DNA of 16,490 nt from Pseudomonadota bacterium (GCA_028876585.1 JAGWRL010000236.1:1-16490); one strand, 5' to 3'; positions 6,604 to 13,561 are shown, counted from the first letter of the stretch. Notes: generated by a model not told the origin, from the letters alone. A program made the numbers and translations.

Positions 6604-7011
6604 ATGAAACTGACGCCATCGTCACCGAAAGTCCGTGTGCTTGGTCCACATAGCCGCGTGCCGACGCGTGGCGCGGTCGGCGATGGCGTTGACGGCCGAT
6701 CACGGGAAGGCCGGTTTCTGCGGCAGACTGAGCGCGAATTGCTGATCCAGTTTGGTCGCGAGCCGTCATTCGGCGAGCGCCTGCTCATCCGCCGGATCGC
6801 TCGTGCGATGTTGCAGCTTGAGCTTTTCGACCAGAAGCCTTCGACCGATGGCGAATTCACGGCGCATGACGCGCGCGCCTTTTCCGCGCTCAGCAACCAA
6901 GTGCGGCTCGGCTTGCGCGACATTGGCTTGAAGTCGGCGCCGAAGGACAAGCCGGCGACCGTCGCCGAGATCGCGGCGCGCTGCGCTCAGCCGAGGGTCG
7001 CCGCCGAGTGA
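6604..7011 (+). CDS. Putative terminase small subunit
   Basis: This 135-residue protein is encoded directly before the large terminase, with a 4-base overlap at GTGA 7008-7011. The central segment REPSFGERLLIRRIARAMLQ is followed by LELFDQ and by AFSALSNQVRLGLRDIGLKS. It resembles small-terminase-like proteins of alphaproteobacterial prophages, which recognise the packaging site and feed DNA to the large subunit. The assignment rests mainly on position; I see no diagnostic catalytic residue. The first ~25 residues (LGPHSRVPTRGAVGDGVDGR) look flexible. Frame intact. Transcription probably starts at the extended -10 at 6548. Confidence 0.6.
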   Translation: MKLTPSSPKVRVLGPHSRVPTRGAVGDGVDGRSREGRFLRQTERELLIQFGREPSFGERLLIRRIARAMLQLELFDQKPSTDGEFTAHDARAFSALSNQVRLGLRDIGLKSAPKDKPATVAEIAARCAQPRVAAE

Positions 7012-8052
7012 AGCCCCTCGTCACGATGCGCGCCGCGCTCGACGATCCCGACCTGTTCGGCCGGATGCTGGCGGGCGAGTCCTGGCGCCGTGGCGAGCGC
7101 TGCTGATCGCCGCCATGGGCGAGGAACTAACCGAAGGCGAGCGCGCGGTCTTCGAAGACCTCACGGGGCGCGAGCGCGAGCCACTGAGCCGGGTTGACGA
7201 ACTTTGGGCCATCATCGGTCGTCGAGGCGGCAAAACCCGCGCAGCGGCCGTCCTGGCGGCATATTTGGCGGCCTTGGTCGATCATTCCGACAAGCTCGCG
7301 CCCGGCGAGCGCGGCGTGTTGCCGATCATGTCCGCGTCGACTTGGCAGGCGCAAAGGGCGTTCGGATTTCTTTCGGGCATTTTCGCCGAAGTCCCGACGC
7401 TGGCGGCGCTGGTCGAGAACGAAACCGCCGACACACTTTCGCTGAGCAACGGCGTCGACGTCGAATGCCGACCGGCGAGCTTTCGCACGGTTCGCGGTTC
7501 GACCTTCATTGCAGCTATCGCGGATGAGGTCGCCTTCTGGCGATCGGATGAAACAAGCCGCAATCCTGATACTGCGATTCTGGCGGCGACACGGCCGGCG
7601 CCGGCGACAACCGGCGGCCCGTTGATCGTCATTTCCTCGCCTTATGCGCAATCCGGGGAGTTATGGTCGACGTTCAAGCGCGACTATGGCGCGTCGGGCG
7701 ACCCGCTGATCCTGGTTGCGCGCGCGCCGTCGCGGACGATGAATCCGACGTTGCCGCAAAGGTGGTTGATCGGGCGCGCGAACGCGATCCGGACTCGGCG
7801 CGGGCGGAATTCGACGCGGAATTTAGGAGTGACATTTCGACGTTTATCAGCCGCGAGACCGTCGACGCTGCGATTGAATTTGGCGTCACGGTCCGCGCGC
7901 CGGTAGATGGCGTCGCCTATGTCGGCTTTGTTGATCCGTCCGGCGGCTTGCCGAGCGCAAGGCGCTGTTGGCGCGCCGTCTCGACGCCGAGGCGGAACGG
8001 CAGGGCGCCGAGATTGCGGTCGCGGCCGTGGCGGGAAAGCGAACAAGCTTGA
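7008..8052 (+). pseudogene. Terminase large subunit, frameshifted and truncated in nuclease domain
   Basis: This is the ATPase motor that packages phage DNA. GTG 7008 overlaps the previous stop and gives MKPLVTMRAALDDPDLFGRM. A one-base loss near 7088 (in SWR-AWRALLIAAMG) shifts the frame. Walker A is GRRGGKT (near 7230), Walker B is IAAIADEVAFW, and a coupling motif ISSPYAQSG follows. A second one-base loss at the AGGTGG near 7761 shifts to the frame with VVDRARERDPDSARAEFDAE. It reaches VAYVGFVDPSGG, the first Asp of the C-terminal nuclease domain. There homology appears to stop near 7946 and unrelated sequence begins, so most of the nuclease domain is deleted. About 310 codons remain of a usual ~500. 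It should be non-functional. Confidence 0.8.
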
Positions 8053-8373
8053 TCCACGACATGAACCGCGTTGGCGTGCGCATCCGCGAGCGGCAAGTCG
8101 CGGCGGCGCTCGACGAAGGCCGGCGCTTGCACAGCGAGGCGCAAGCGCTCGCGGCCGATCTTGCCGGCAAGCTTCAACGCCTCATGGGATTGCGGCAAGC
8201 GATTGTTTCCCTGATGACCGAGACCGCCAACCGCCAACCGCCATGACGCCGATCAGGGGCGCGTGTTCAACGGGGCGCCTTACGAGGTTGACGCGCTGCA
8301 ACGCCCCGACATTCTCGCCGACCCGGCGACCGTCGAAACCCACACGCGACAATGGTTGGAGAAAGTCAGATGA
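7935..8373 (+). pseudogene. Coiled-coil prophage protein fragment fused to terminase end
   Basis: From the point where the terminase breaks off, another frame is open without a normal start: LAERKALLARRLDAEAERQG and on to MTETANRQPP, stopping at 8237. It is charged and heptad-like (about 95 residues, likely coiled coil). A one-base shift near 8240 links it to DADQGRVFNGAPYEVDALQR and so to a TGA at 8371-8373. That stop overlaps the next ATG (ATGA), as expected of a genuine gene end. I read it as the 3' part of a structural or scaffold-like gene whose 5' end was removed by the same deletion that truncated the terminase. Family unknown. Confidence 0.55.
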
Positions 8374-8879
8374 CGACTCGCGACCGGACGGCCGACGACC
8401 TGGCGCACGCTCAGTTCAAAGCCGATTTCAACAAGCTGTTCGGCGTGAAGCCGCAACTGCGCAAGCGTGGCGCCAACAAGGAAGATCAGCGCCGCAGGAA
8501 CATCGAGCGCGCCTTTCCGACTCCTGAGCTACGAAGGGAATACGAGAGCGCGGACGAAGCTGGAAAGACCGTGATGCTGCTTGAAAAGATGCCGGAGGCG
8601 ATGGTCGAGCCGCAGCGTTTGGAGAAGCGGGCGGCGCTGGCGAAGATCGCCGCCGACAGCCGCGAAATGCGAGCGCAACTCGACGCCTACAAAGGTGAGA
8701 TCGAGAAAATCGATCGCGACTTCAGCGAAATAAAGAAGCGCGCGGAGGAAGCGCGGTCGCGATCGTTCCATGTGCGCCCCTTCGCGCTCGATCCCAACGA
8801 TCCCGCCGCGCTGGAAATCGTTGGCGAGGCGCTGCGGCGCAATCCCAATTTGCTCGACAAGATCAACCGCCCCAACTGA
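8370..8879 (+). CDS. Hypothetical prophage protein with coiled coil
   Basis: ATG 8370 follows GGAGA at a good distance and overlaps the upstream stop; an ATG at 8352 would add six residues. The product has 169 residues, very rich in charged residues. A basic segment (KPQLRKRGANKEDQRRRNIE) is followed by a likely coiled coil at ~85-125 (ALAKIAADSREMRAQLDAYK, EIEKIDRDFSEIKKRAEEAR). The C-terminal part is NDPAALEIVGEALRRNPNLL. No family recognised. Scaffold-, head- or DNA-associated structural roles are all possible from position. Frame intact, and coupled to its neighbours. Confidence 0.65.
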   Translation: MTTRDRTADDLAHAQFKADFNKLFGVKPQLRKRGANKEDQRRRNIERAFPTPELRREYESADEAGKTVMLLEKMPEAMVEPQRLEKRAALAKIAADSREMRAQLDAYKGEIEKIDRDFSEIKKRAEEARSRSFHVRPFALDPNDPAALEIVGEALRRNPNLLDKINRPN

Positions 8880-8889
8880 AGGCAAAGCC

Positions 8890-9168
8890 ATGAGCAACAT
8901 TCGTATGTTTCCCGCGTCCTGGTCGCCGCCGGCGCAAATCATTTGCGGCATGCGCTCATATAGCGGCGCGCCCGGCCAGTTGGTCGACGTTCCCGCTTCT
9001 AATGCGCAAAGCCGGATTGGCTGGACGCCGATTGCGCCGTCAGGCACGACAGCGCAGCGCCCCACGAATGTCGTGGCCGGCAATTGGTACATCGACACGA
9101 CGCTTAGCGCCGCGATCGTGTATGACGGCGCCTATTGGCGCAATCCGATCACGTCCGCGCTTGTCTGA
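8890..9168 (+). CDS. Hypothetical small prophage protein
   Basis: ATG 8890 has GAAGG about 8 bases upstream and follows the previous stop by 10 bases. The 92-residue product starts MSNIRMFPASWSPPAQIICG. It has little charge and is rich in aromatic, Pro, Gly, Ser and Thr residues, ending TTLSAAIVYDGAYWRNPITS. That composition suggests a beta-rich virion or tail-associated protein, but I recognise no family. A longer reading from further upstream would lie inside the previous gene and is not needed. It overlaps the next gene by one base (TGATG). Confidence 0.6.
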   Translation: MSNIRMFPASWSPPAQIICGMRSYSGAPGQLVDVPASNAQSRIGWTPIAPSGTTAQRPTNVVAGNWYIDTTLSAAIVYDGAYWRNPITSALV

Positions 9169-9410
9169 TGATGCTTGATCAGGCCGAAGCCGCTGAGCGC
9201 GTGGCCTTTGCCGCGATCGGAGCGTTGGGCGAGGCCGAGCTTGCGGCTGTCAAGGCGTGGGTTGCGAGCGGTTGCGAGGGGCCGCGGCCTTTGTCTGACG
9301 CTGAGGCGCGGCGCGTGTTGGCGGATCGGTTGATGGCGGCGATTGAGGCGCGGGAAGGCGAGGGCGTGTTGGGTCGCGCCATGCTACTCAATTATCAGAC
9401 CTTGGCGTGA
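9168..9410 (+). CDS. Hypothetical small helical protein
   Basis: The ATG at 9168 shares its A with the stop of the preceding gene (TGATG), so translation is probably coupled. The 80-residue product is almost entirely helical and alanine/glutamate-rich: MLDQAEAAERVAFAAIGALG, then LSDAEARRVLADRLMAAIEA. Many siphophages have small helical proteins (head-tail connector or tail assembly) at such positions, but nothing specific is recognisable. It ends in a GTGA overlap with the next small ORF. Confidence 0.55.
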   Translation: MMLDQAEAAERVAFAAIGALGEAELAAVKAWVASGCEGPRPLSDAEARRVLADRLMAAIEAREGEGVLGRAMLLNYQTLA

Positions 9411-9550
9411 CGAGACGCGATCTCAGGAAAGAGTTGCAGCCTGCTACTCTTTCGGACCTTGGCGAGCGCGACGCCGGAGGGCGAGGTCGCATTGAATCGC
9501 GCCCGGCGATTCAATTGGCCGACCTAGTCGCGTGGATTCGCGGAGGTTGA
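9407..9550 (+). CDS. Small ORF, probably degraded gene start
   Basis: GTG 9407 overlaps the previous TGA (GTGA). It encodes 47 residues: basic at first (MTRRDLRKELQPATLSDLGE), ending IQLADLVAWIRGG. Another frame continues sensibly just after it (EVDRPDRFRVVHGRAAAGPP, to a stop near 9654). The real gene may therefore have been longer and broken by an indel near 9540. Its far end runs antisense into the 3' part of the secreted-peptide gene. Function unknown. Confidence 0.4.
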   Translation: MTRRDLRKELQPATLSDLGERDAGGRGRIESRPAIQLADLVAWIRGG

Positions 9551-9640
9551 CCGGCCGGATCGCTTCCGCGTGGTCCACGGGCGCGCCGCGGCCGGTCCGC
9601 CCCAGGATCGCGCGACGTCGCTTGGTCGCGTGGGACATCG

Positions 9641-9931
9641 TCAGTTTCGGTGACGCAGTTGATCAATCAGTCTCGTTTCGCGGCGTGCAGGGGCGGGCGA
9701 AGCGCCTGACCCTCTCTTGCTGGCCAACCCCGGCAGGCCTGGTACGCTCGAGCGCAGGCAAGCGCCATAGCAATAGGTTTTGTCGCCTGGCCAGCTCATG
9801 CAGGCCAGAATACACTGACAGTAAGGTTCGCGATCGCACGCCTTTTCCTCGGCGCCGGCGGGGTTGTCGATGGCGAACGTCGACACAGCGAGCGCGCCGA
9901 TCGCGAGGGTCTTGATCAGCTTCGTGAACAT
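9641..9931 (-). CDS. Secreted six-cysteine small protein
   Basis: This is a 96-residue precursor. Residues 1-27 form a clear Sec signal peptide: Lys-rich start MFTKLIK, hydrophobic TLAIGALAVSTFA, and a likely cleavage after PAGA. The mature part begins EEKACDREPYCQCILACMS. Six cysteines lie at 32, 38, 40, 44, 54 and 58, spaced C-x5-C-x-C-x3-C-x9-C-x3-C. The last four form a twin CX3C pattern, as in disulfide-pinned helical hairpins. A strong Shine-Dalgarno (AAAGGAG) stands 8 bases before the ATG, so translation looks real. It is transcribed against the phage genes, as a lysogenic cargo (moron) gene would be. Export to the periplasm is well supported; function is unknown. Confidence 0.75.
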   Translation of the reverse strand: MFTKLIKTLAIGALAVSTFAIDNPAGAEEKACDREPYCQCILACMSWPGDKTYCYGACLRSSVPGLPGLASKRGSGASPAPARRETRLIDQLRHRN

Positions 9932-9960
9932 CGTGTTGCTCCTTTGACTGAGGTTTGAAC

Positions 9961-9995
9961 GTCGGGTCTGCGCCCGACAGTTCCTAGTCTAGGAA
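9961..9995 (-). promoter_or_regulatory. Two inverted repeats upstream of the secreted-peptide gene
   Basis: TTCCTA (9981-9986) and TAGGAA (9990-9995) form a perfect inverted repeat with a 3-base centre. Next to it GTCGGG (9961-9966) and CCCGAC (9973-9978) form another. They lie 30-65 bases before the ATG of the minus-strand gene at 9931 and may be its operator. I see no clear -35/-10 pair. Confidence 0.4.
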
Positions 9996-10091
9996 ACTCG
10001 CATTCGCAGCGCTGTTCCCTACGGCACAGCCCGAAGGAGGAATGTGAGAGGGTCGCCGGCGTGTTTCCGGAAGGCGCGCTCAAGGAGAACG

Positions 10092-10400
10092 TCAAGAGAC
10101 AACCTCTTTCAGAGAATCGGCCGCTTTTTCATTGCCTTCGGCGGCGGCTTTCTGCAGCTTGCGGAGACCGGCTTCGCGGCTTGTCCCGGTTGGGCGTTCC
10201 GATTGAGTCTCAAGGTGTATATTATCCACGTTGGTTTCTTCGCCTTCCGACTTTCCCGCGCGCCCGTATGGATTGTTTGAGCCTCCGGCCGGCCGCTTCG
10301 TCACCTCAACCCATAGCGCCAGCACGTCCGCACGGTCGTGAATCAGGTTTTCAACCGTGTCGCAATCGGGGCGGATGCGAACGACGCCGCTTGACGGTCG
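10092..10400 (-). pseudogene. Remnant of a small prophage gene lacking its start
   Basis: The frame is open from a TAG at 10401-10403 down to the stop at 10092. Its protein-like sense starts well before any usable start codon (IRPDCDTVENLIHDRADVLA, then LWVEVTKRPAGG). It continues through SNNPYGRAGKSEGEETNVDN to SREAGLRKLQKAAAEGNEKA. GTG 10325 gives 77 residues, but conserved-looking sequence precedes it. In another frame just upstream, RRAIADDLATVKRR could be the true N-terminus, separated by an indel near 10392. I associate such proteins with rhizobial prophages but know no function. Confidence 0.5.
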
Positions 10401-10417
10401 CTAGATCGTCGGCGATG

Positions 10418-10822
10418 GCGCGGCGCAAGGCGATCTATGAGGTGATGTACCCGGAGACGAAAGCGGAAGCTAACACCTCGCTCGCGCGGAAAGCGAGCGC
10501 AAATTCTGCGTTCGTTCCCGCGACGGTGGACGCTACGGGCAAAAGCCGCCGCTCTGTTGAGATCGCCGCCGCGCGCGGGAAAGCGCTCGGCGACGATCTC
10601 GACGCCATCGCCGGTACGTCGCTCGACAAGGGCGCGGAGCTGGACGCGCTGGCGCATATGGACAAGGAAGATCGCGCCTCGCTGATCCAGCGCGCTAAGA
10701 CCGGCGAGAAAGTCAGCGCGCGGATATCAACCATAGACGGCGACATAAAACGCGCTCGCACTCACGAGTCGTCTTCCGCCTCTTCCGCAATCTGTTCGTT
10801 CAGAAAGTCTGCTTTCGCCTGA
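10418..10822 (+). pseudogene. ParB-like protein, 3' fragment
   Basis: From ATG 10418 the sequence is MARRKAIYEVMYPETKAEAN, then ATGKSRRSVEIAAARGKALG, then DDLDAIAGTSLDKGAELDAL and a closing AKTGEKVSARISTI. This is the C-terminal layout seen in phage and plasmid ParB/sulfiredoxin-domain proteins (an HTH-like segment, then the GTSLDKGxELDAL motif). The N-terminal nuclease/ParB domain is absent; upstream lies a divergent gene remnant, so a deletion probably joined them near 10415. The last ~20 residues (THESSSASSAICSFRKSAFA) are antisense to the 10762-10944 gene and look like read-through. Broken at both ends; probably non-functional. Confidence 0.6.
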
Positions 10823-10944
10823 GCTTCGCTGGCGGACTCATAGACGCCGACAAGTCCGTTCGGCCCTACAACGCGCCAACCCTTCGAGCCATCGTTGATG
10901 CGCTCGACGGTATAGAGCGGGGCCTCGTGACCAGGGTCGCCCAT
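10762..10944 (-). CDS. Small hypothetical protein downstream of XRE regulator
   Basis: This 60-residue acidic protein starts at ATG 10944 with GGGAG about 9 bases upstream, only 21 bases after the XRE gene stop, so both are likely one transcript. The sequence (YTVERINDGSKGWRVVGPNG, then LVGVYESASEAQAKADFLNE) suggests two or three beta strands followed by a helix, like small phage proteins that present a residue-rich beta sheet. I recognise no family. As part of an immunity operon it might modify repressor action; that is speculation from place only. Confidence 0.6.
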   Translation of the reverse strand: MGDPGHEAPLYTVERINDGSKGWRVVGPNGLVGVYESASEAQAKADFLNEQIAEEAEDDS

Positions 10945-10965
10945 TTCGCAACTCCCACGCTTCCG

Positions 10966-11244
10966 CTATTCGTCATTGCTGGCGTTCAAATCCTCAACGG
11001 CGATCACCGCCGGCGCCGGCCTGCGCAGCCTGACGCCCGCCCCGCCGCCGTTCTCGGCGATGAACTCGACGCCAGCGGCTTCGAGGGCGGAAACCATTTT
11101 TGCGATTGCCGCTTCTGAGACGTTCGTCAATCCAGTTTCAAAGCGCTTGATAGTCGGTTCCGAGAGATCGGCCGCTTTCGCAAGCTGAGGCTGGGACCAA
11201 CCCAATAAGCCCCTCGCCCCTCGAATTTGTGCAATCGACGCCAT
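10966..11244 (-). CDS. XRE-family transcriptional regulator (repressor-like)
   Basis: This 92-residue protein has a Cro/C1-type HTH: RGLLGWSQPQLAKAADLSEP then TIKRFETGLTNVSEAAIAKM (about residues 8-50). It is followed by the common C-terminal stretch of this group, ALEAAGVEFIAENGGGAGVR. Length is typical of small single-domain phage and chromosomal XRE regulators. The start is ATG 11244, just 7 bases from the divergent promoter region that carries repeated CGTATCA and an ATCAT/ATGAT palindrome. It probably represses that promoter and perhaps itself. It heads a minus-strand operon with the 60-residue gene. Intact. Confidence 0.8.
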   Translation of the reverse strand: MASIAQIRGARGLLGWSQPQLAKAADLSEPTIKRFETGLTNVSEAAIAKMVSALEAAGVEFIAENGGGAGVRLRRPAPAVIAVEDLNASNDE

Positions 11245-11250
11245 GGGCGC

Positions 11251-11292
11251 TTGACCGTTTTCGTATCATTGCGCATGATCCGAAACGTATCA
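11251..11292 (+). promoter_or_regulatory. Promoter/operator between XRE gene and divergent operon
   Basis: TTGACC (11251-11256), a 17-bp spacer and CATGAT (11274-11279) make a reasonable sigma70 promoter for the plus-strand gene at 11318. Overlapping it are CGTATCA at 11262-11268 and 11286-11292 (24 bp apart) and the palindrome ATCAT-TGCGC-ATGAT (11265-11279). This is the expected layout for repression by the adjacent XRE protein. Confidence 0.55.
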
Positions 11293-11317
11293 CAAACCGC
11301 TCATAGGAGCAACCCCA

Positions 11318-11761
11318 ATGCCCAACGCCACGTTGCGGGCAAACGCCCGAACTTTGCCCTGTCGCAGGCGACCCGTCGCGCCCGCGCTCCGTCGCCGGCT
11401 GGAGGCGTCGCTCGAAAACCTGATCGGCCTGCTCGACGAACTCGACGGCGACCCGGACCTGGAAGATGGCCACGACCGCGAAGGCGATCCGGCCGAAAGG
11501 GGCCTCGCCGACGCGGACGGGTTGGCCGAACAGACCGGCGGCGAGCCGTCGCTCGGCGCGACGCTCGATATAGATCAGCGCGTCGCCTGGGGCCGCCAGC
11601 GTTTCACTTGGACGGTCGATAGCGAGGCGACGGGAACCGTCGAGGATGTCGAGCGCGTGAAGTCGTATGACGCGCGCGTCGCCGATCGCGCGGCGGCTAT
11701 CGCTGCCCGCAACCAAGCCCGCGAGATCATCCGGCGCCGCCGGGCCGCCGCTCACGCTTGA
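11318..11761 (+). CDS. Hypothetical prophage protein
   Basis: ATG 11318 follows ATAGGAG at ideal spacing, behind the XRE-facing promoter. The 147-residue product has a basic N-terminus (MPNATLRANARTLPCRRRPV), a helix with an acidic run (LENLIGLLDELDGDPDLEDG), a GEPSLGATLDIDQRVAWGRQ segment and a basic helical C-terminus (AAIAARNQAREIIRRRRAAA). The DLLDELDGDPDLE-type motif with a later EPSLG is one I associate with small unknown proteins of rhizobial genomes and prophages. Function unknown. The strong ribosome site and intact frame support a real gene. Confidence 0.65.
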   Translation: MPNATLRANARTLPCRRRPVAPALRRRLEASLENLIGLLDELDGDPDLEDGHDREGDPAERGLADADGLAEQTGGEPSLGATLDIDQRVAWGRQRFTWTVDSEATGTVEDVERVKSYDARVADRAAAIAARNQAREIIRRRRAAAHA

Positions 11762-11772
11762 AAGGAAGACCG

Positions 11773-12308
11773 ATGACGAAGACCCATTGAACGCCGTGGC
11801 GGAAGCCGCGCCCATCGATCGCCGCGCCGCGCTCGGCGCTATCGCCGGAGCCGCCGGCCTGCTCGCCGCTCCCCGCCTCGCCAAAGCGGGCGACCTGGCG
11901 GCCGATCTCGTCTTCGCCGCCATCGAACGCCATCGCGCCGCCTGGGCGCATTTCGGGGCGACGTGTTCGCTCACCGACGACGTGCTGGCCGAACAGGAAG
12001 GCCGGACGATCACGGCGGCCGACGAAGCCGAGCACGCCGCCGCGAATGACGTCGAGACGGCGCTGTTTCTGGCGCTGCTTGCGGCCGCGCCGCAGACCAA
12101 AGCCGGGGCGCGGTCGCTGATAGCCTATGCGTCGGCCTTCGATCTCGGCGGCATAGACGCCGCGCTCGAAACGCTGTTCGCCGCGCTGCTGCGCTCGCCG
12201 GGGAGGCTTGACGATGGAAAACGCCAGCCCTCCCGACGCCGCCCTCGTGGGTCTCGCCCGCGAGCTGATCGCCAAAATCCGCGCCAATGGCCACGACGTC
12301 CACATTGA
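11773..12308 (+). pseudogene. TAT-signal-like unknown protein, frameshifted at its start
   Basis: AAAGGAAG followed by ATG 11773 is the natural start, but that frame stops after MTKTH. One missing base in the CATTGAAC (11785-11792) puts the rest in another frame. Restored, it reads MTKTHLNAVAEAAPIDRRAA then LGAIAGAAGLLAAPRLAKAG: twin Arg, a hydrophobic helix and an AKA cleavage site, resembling a TAT signal. The mature part (LVFAAIERHRAAWAHFGATC and beyond) is helical and alanine-rich. TTG 11788 could act as an alternative start. The frame overruns the next gene's start at 12214, so the original end may have been the TGA near 12209, reached through a second indel. Family unknown. Confidence 0.5.
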
Positions 12309-12486
12309 CGCTGGTCACTTGGGTTTTCTGCTGAGCGTGGCCAAACCGACCGCCGAGCCTGGAAATGTGCGCGGCAGGGACCTTCCCTCGTCTGCGCTCG
12401 GCGTCGACCTGACGCCTTACGAGGCGATCTTCGCCAGCGCGGACTGTGACCGGATTTTCGCCGCCGCGCTGCAAGGGGAGGCGTGA
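12214..12486 (+). CDS. Hypothetical small prophage protein
   Basis: ATG 12214 has GGGGAGG about 8 bases upstream. The 90-residue product starts MENASPPDAALVGLARELIA, continues IRANGHDVHIDAGHLGFLLS and ends LTPYEAIFASADCDRIFAAA then LQGEA. It looks like a compact helical protein; no family recognised. It is the last clean gene of the plus-strand group that starts at 11318. After its stop the frames degrade. Confidence 0.5.
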   Translation: MENASPPDAALVGLARELIAKIRANGHDVHIDAGHLGFLLSVAKPTAEPGNVRGRDLPSSALGVDLTPYEAIFASADCDRIFAAALQGEA

Positions 12487-12916
12487 GCCCGGCGACGGCC
12501 GCGCCTTGTCGCTCGCGGCCGAGGCCGTGGCGCTGGCCTGGGGCATGGTCGGGACGGCGGCGACCCTGCGCGGGCCTCCCGCTGGCGCTCGACCAGCGCG
12601 GGGCGCTACGCCGTAAGCGGCTCGCTGAAAATGCGGGGCGGCTTCGGCATCCCCGATCTCATCGGCCCGGCGCGGATGTATCGCCGGGCCGATTTCGGGC
12701 GTACCCAGCTAATATTCATCACGGCCAGTCTTGGCTATCGCCCCACTTACCGATATCCGACTCGCTCGGCCAAGTCGTCACTGTATTTTTTGTAAGCATG
12801 GGCAATTTCGATGGCTAATGCGTCCGTAATCAGAGGAGGCGGCCAATATATTTTTGAAAATTATCGGGAAATATTCGCTCTACGCGACTACGAGCGCGTG
12901 GTAAATTTTGCCAATT
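12487..12916. other. Gene-poor junction with terminator; GC falls
   Basis: One plus frame stays open from 12487 to about 12796 and has a protein-like patch (GRYAVSGSLKMRGGFGIPDL), but it has no ribosome site and ends in an AT-richer tail. I take it as a gene remnant at most. From about 12700 base composition becomes clearly more AT-rich, ending in unannotated sequence (AATATATTTTTGAAAATTAT) before the HNH gene. This may mark the edge of a separately acquired segment. Confidence 0.4.
12661..12693 (+). terminator. 12-bp perfect hairpin, probable terminator
   Basis: ATCGGCCCGGCG (12661-12672) and CGCCGGGCCGAT (12682-12693) pair perfectly over a 9-base loop. The T tail is short (TTTC). It lies after the last plus-strand gene and before the convergent HNH gene, so it could stop transcription from either side. 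Confidence 0.55.
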
Positions 12917-13561
12917 CTAGCCTTCCGCGATCGTTGGCAGCGAACTGAAAGAATAAAAAAGCAAATGACCGATCGTAAATTTGGTTGTCTGCGAGTTTGG
13001 CCTGCGATCTTCCGGCTTCACTTCCGGAGGAAGCTCATCGAAATCCAAGATTTGAAAGCTGAGGTGGACCCACCTATAGCTCTGTGAGTTCATCACGTGC
13101 TTCCCGATCCAAATTGCCCAACCTTTCGGGACGGATTGGGTGCGCATGAGCCATTCGCGGTCCTCTTGTGGAATTCCAACGAAGGAATTGCCCTTGCTGG
13201 AAAATTCGGCGGTCATCGTAGCCATCGCTATCCACACGGCTACCGCGCGTTGGGCGGCCTCATCGAGGGTGCAAGGGGAACCCTTCAGAAGGGGAATCAG
13301 GTAGGGCTTAGCTCGAGTCTGAATCCCACTAAACCAAGTAGAATTGCATTTGGCGCAGACGATTTCAGGAGAGGAGTCGAGAACATCGCCGGCGCGAGTT
13401 CGAACGTCTGCAGGTTCCTGTTCGCCCGGCCGTGGTACGAAAATTCTGGCTTGGGTGTGCTTGTTTCCAAGCCGCTCAACGTAGCCCCTCGTCCAAGCGC
13501 CAAAAACGTGCTCCGCAGTCAGTTTGCCGAGTCGACCGCAGAAAATGCAACTCTTGTTCAA
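12917..13561 (-). CDS. HNH-type zinc-finger nuclease-like protein
   Basis: This 214-residue protein has an HNH/zinc-finger layout: C5-x2-C8 (CIFCGRLGKLTAEHVFGAW) with E17-H18, then C69-x2-C72-N73 (IVCAKCNSTWFSGIQTRAKP). This arrangement of two CxxC pairs, EH and CN..W recurs in predicted HNH endonucleases of about 200-300 residues. The C-terminal ~120 residues carry AQRAVAVWIAMATMTAEFSS and a hydrophobic SYRWVHLSFQILDFDELPPE but no motif known to me. The only in-frame start is TTG 13561 with a weak ribosome site. GC is lower than in the rest of the element, and the gene lies between the phage genes and attR, the usual cargo position. Nuclease activity and any defence role are inference. Confidence 0.6.
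   Translation of the reverse strand: MNKSCIFCGRLGKLTAEHVFGAWTRGYVERLGNKHTQARIFVPRPGEQEPADVRTRAGDVLDSSPEIVCAKCNSTWFSGIQTRAKPYLIPLLKGSPCTLDEAAQRAVAVWIAMATMTAEFSSKGNSFVGIPQEDREWLMRTQSVPKGWAIWIGKHVMNSQSYRWVHLSFQILDFDELPPEVKPEDRRPNSQTTKFTIGHLLFYSFSSLPTIAEG

Noticed and set aside
12483..12818. ORF of 111 codons after the 12214 gene
   Set aside because: Its sequence is dominated by Arg/Pro/Trp out-of-frame composition. Another frame looks more protein-like, and a strong hairpin lies within it.
7008..13561. A complete, functional phage or satellite packaging module
   Set aside because: The large terminase is frameshifted and lacks most of its nuclease domain, and no portal, capsid or tail gene is recognisable.
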